Part shown: piece after piece, positions 41,131 through 43,114 of the stretch
How the letters are laid out: each line of letters starts with the position of its first letter
Numbering within the stretch: the first letter of the stretch is position 1
Origin: Cytidiella melzeri
Taxonomy: Eukaryota; Basidiomycota; Agaricomycetes; Polyporales; Irpicaceae
Length of the DNA stretch: 43,114 nucleotides
Direction: 5' to 3'
NCBI GenBank assembly: GCA_022592445.1
Contig: JABYQR010000366.1
Span: 1-43,114 of the forward strand
Notes under the pieces: model-generated
The model's input: the letters and a program-made list of their open reading frames with translations, nothing else
Told to the model about the DNA's origin: nothing
Databases searched by the model: none
Program-made: the position numbers and the translations under genes

Positions 41131-43114
41131 TTAGGGTGCATTGAAGTTCACTAGTCCAAGACTCCCACTGAATTTAGACTGTTTCTGAAATGCCAATGAC
41201 TTGGTCATAACATCAGCAACTTGGTCTTCAGTTGGGATGGCATAGAGTTCTGCCTTTTTGTCTTCATTTATGAACTCGCGAACATAGTGGTAACGAATGT
41301 CAATGTGCTTTGAACGAGCTTCAATCTTTGGATTCTTTGTGAAGAAGATGGCAACGTGGTTGTCGCAATAGATCGTAGTGGGACCTCTTGGTGACATATC
41401 CAATTCCGTAAGCATAGTACGTATCCAAGCACACTGCCTCGCTGTGTCGCATAATGCCATGTACTCTGCTTCCATTGAAGAGAGTGCTACGGTCTTCTGT
41501 TTCCTCGAGACCCATGACACTGCGCCTTTGGCCGGAAGGAATGCATAGCCAGTAGTGGAGTGTCTATCGTCTTTGTTCTCAGCCCAGTCTGCGTCTGAGT
41601 ACCCAACTAGTCCAGATTGGCTGCGTCCATCATACTTGATAGCATATGACTGAGTACCAAGTAGATAACGGAGTATGTACTTCGCAGCATTCATATGGAT
41701 CTGAGTGGGATTTGACATATACTGAGAAAGACGTATGACAGCATATGAAATGTCGGGACGAGTACCAATCATAACATATATGAGTGTACCAATCAAGGCT
41801 TGATACGAACTCCTAAGCTCATGTTCCGCTGTATAGTCGGAATCTGCTTTACGAAGTTCTAGTCCAGATGGTAAAGGTGTACGGGCAGGATTAGCATTGA
41901 TCATTTGAAAACGTTTAAGAGCATCTTCAATGTACAACCCTTGAGAAAGGTAGAGTGTACGCTCTTTACGATTTCTATGCACTTGCATGCCTAGGATTAG
42001 CTTTGCTTCTCCTAAGTCACGCATCTCATATTGATTCATGAGATTTGTTTTGAGTGCTTTGATCCCAGCTTTATTGTTGCCAATAGGAAATATATCATCA
42101 ACATAGAGGATAAGCATCATAGTCCCCCCTTGTTGGTGATATATGTATACACCAGCATCGGACTCAATATGTTCAAAGCCTAAAGCTACAAGCGTATTGT
42201 GTATTTTGATATTCCAAGTTCGTGAAGCTTGTTTAAGTCCATAAATGGCTTTCTTAAGCAAACAAACATGGTTCTCTTTTCCCTTCTCTACGAAACCTTC
42301 TGGTTGTTCCATATAGATTTCCTCATCCAGTTTGCCATACAGGAATGCTGTTTTTACATCCAGTGCCTCGATTTCCCAATTCTCGAGTGCAGCTATAGCT
42401 AGTAGCGTGCGGATGGACTCAAAACGTGCGACTGGTGAGAAGGTTTCTTGATAATCGATTCCTTCAACTTGCGTGAAGCCTTTTGCTACAAGATGTGCTT
42501 TGTAACGACCGTCAGATTTGACTGCAAAGACCCATTTGCATTTGACTATTTTTTGTGAAGGGTCTGGTCGTTTAACAAGCTTCCAAGTGCCATTCTTCAT
42601 TTGAGAGGCAATTTCATCTTGTGCAGCAGCGTACCATAAATCTCTATTGTCACTTTTCATCGCTTGTTTCCAAGTCTGAGGAAATTCGTTCATTGCGAAC
42701 GCCGTGACATATGAAGACAATATATGTTCTAGAGATTCAGATTGACCCTCCAATTGACTCGGTAGATCAGATGGGAGATCAATGTTCGATTCCTCCGGTG
42801 TTGAAGGTAATCTAGAAGATCCAGGTACTGGATTAGACGCTGTACGTCTTACTGGTCCAGGTACTGCTGGCTTCGTTGATTCTCTCCATTTAGCCGTTTG
42901 CTCCTTTTGTCGCTTTTCAACACCCTTATCGCGTGCAACTGCCTGTTCATTACGCTTCACTTCGTCGACTGGGTTAAAGCCAAGCGAAGGATTCTTTCCA
43001 GCAGTTGATCTCTTTGGTCGAGACGGTGGTTGCTGCTGTACTGGTTGACGTGCGTTTGAACGTGAAGGCTGAGGCAGTGCTTGCTGCGGTCTACTGACTG
43101 GTGTGCCACGGGTA
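41131..43114 (-). CDS. pol: copia pol C-terminal part: reverse transcriptase and RNase H
   Basis: One uninterrupted frame from the window edge to the stop at 41131 (about 661 codons visible). A Pro/Gln/Arg-rich linker with RPKRSTAGKNPS follows the (unseen) integrase. RT begins around WKQAMKSD...EIASQMKNGTW and has SPVARFESIRTLLAIA, catalytic Asp in ALDVKTAFLYGKLDEEIYM and YVDD in LILYVDDIFPIG. RNase H has DADWAENKDDRHSTTGYAF, SSMEAEYMAL and IYCDNHVAI. Gag, protease and integrase lie beyond the window. With no stops or frameshifts and all visible catalytic residues present, this is the best preserved transposon in the window. Confidence 0.96.
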   Translation of the reverse strand, partial: TRGTPVSRPQQALPQPSRSNARQPVQQQPPSRPKRSTAGKNPSLGFNPVDEVKRNEQAVARDKGVEKRQKEQTAKWRESTKPAVPGPVRRTASNPVPGSSRLPSTPEESNIDLPSDLPSQLEGQSESLEHILSSYVTAFAMNEFPQTWKQAMKSDNRDLWYAAAQDEIASQMKNGTWKLVKRPDPSQKIVKCKWVFAVKSDGRYKAHLVAKGFTQVEGIDYQETFSPVARFESIRTLLAIAALENWEIEALDVKTAFLYGKLDEEIYMEQPEGFVEKGKENHVCLLKKAIYGLKQASRTWNIKIHNTLVALGFEHIESDAGVYIYHQQGGTMMLILYVDDIFPIGNNKAGIKALKTNLMNQYEMRDLGEAKLILGMQVHRNRKERTLYLSQGLYIEDALKRFQMINANPARTPLPSGLELRKADSDYTAEHELRSSYQALIGTLIYVMIGTRPDISYAVIRLSQYMSNPTQIHMNAAKYILRYLLGTQSYAIKYDGRSQSGLVGYSDADWAENKDDRHSTTGYAFLPAKGAVSWVSRKQKTVALSSMEAEYMALCDTARQCAWIRTMLTELDMSPRGPTTIYCDNHVAIFFTKNPKIEARSKHIDIRYHYVREFINEDKKAELYAIPTEDQVADVMTKSLAFQKQSKFSGSLGLVNFNAP

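Larger units (their letters stand above)
40561..43114 (-). mobile_element. Ty1/copia retrotransposon, 3' part (5' part outside window)
   Basis: The minus-strand pol frame ends at 41131. It is followed by a short purine tract (aagtgggag, 41074-41082) and an LTR of about 513 bp starting TGTCAAAG at 41073 and probably ending CTTTCAAACA at 40561. The LTR end is inferred from the TG...CA rule, and the TSD cannot be checked because the other end is outside the window. It lies immediately upstream of the Kar5-like gene, in the same orientation. Confidence 0.9.

Overview
The window is fungal nuclear DNA, most likely from a mushroom-forming basidiomycete (Agaricomycetes). The host genes are intron-rich, with 45-75 nt GT-AG introns that carry CTGAC/CTAAC-like branch sites. 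They include families typical of that group: a BTB/POZ gene, a DUF6533-like membrane protein, a Kar5/Tht1-like karyogamy gene and a DDE integrase-core gene. No bacterial-style operons and no tRNA or rRNA genes were found.

Layout. (1) 1-10450 is a stack of nested LTR retrotransposons. A Ty3/gypsy chromodomain element (family A, 1-5087, 5' end outside the window) sits inside the protease region of a second gypsy element (family B, 5088-10301). A's chromodomain is split by a solo A-type LTR, which is itself split by an antisense solo B LTR. B's protease is split by a solo LTR of a third family (C). B abuts the inner end of an older inverted B LTR. Every solo LTR has a visible 5-bp target duplication. 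(2) 10446-20251 is a ~9.8 kb inverted-repeat (foldback) structure with ~1.3 kb arms, a 1.9 kb insertion in the left arm only, and oppositely oriented arrays of a 143-bp repeat inside. Its identity is unknown. (3) 20252-29333 holds host-type genes: two unrecognised minus-strand genes, a BTB gene, an integrase-core gene (5 exons, 623 aa) and a same-strand partner gene (5 exons, ~477 aa). (4) 29845-30591 is a second solo C LTR. (5) 30600-33460 has a poorly resolved minus-strand gene and several small foldback repeats. (6) 33467-38250 carries gene debris: the 3' half of a peroxisomal ABCD transporter and a piece of a DUF6533-like gene on the plus strand, then a decayed Pif1/Helitron helicase on the minus strand. 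(7) 38363-40365 has a 355-bp dispersed repeat (second copy at 20666-21020) abutting the 3' end of a Kar5/Tht1-like gene that has a nonsense codon. (8) 40561-43114 is the 3' end of a Ty1/copia element on the minus strand, with an apparently intact RT-RNase H reading frame.

How it fits together. The nesting gives a relative order: foldback arm, then inverted LTR B, element B, element A, solo LTR A, solo LTR B. B-family elements were therefore active both before and after A. Element B shows a strong CpG-to-TpG/CpA decay signature (Arg codons turned into TGA, Trp or His codons), as expected for methylated or RIP-like silenced repeats. Exon boundaries come from reading frame and splice signals only. 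Family calls rest on motif recognition, with no database search.
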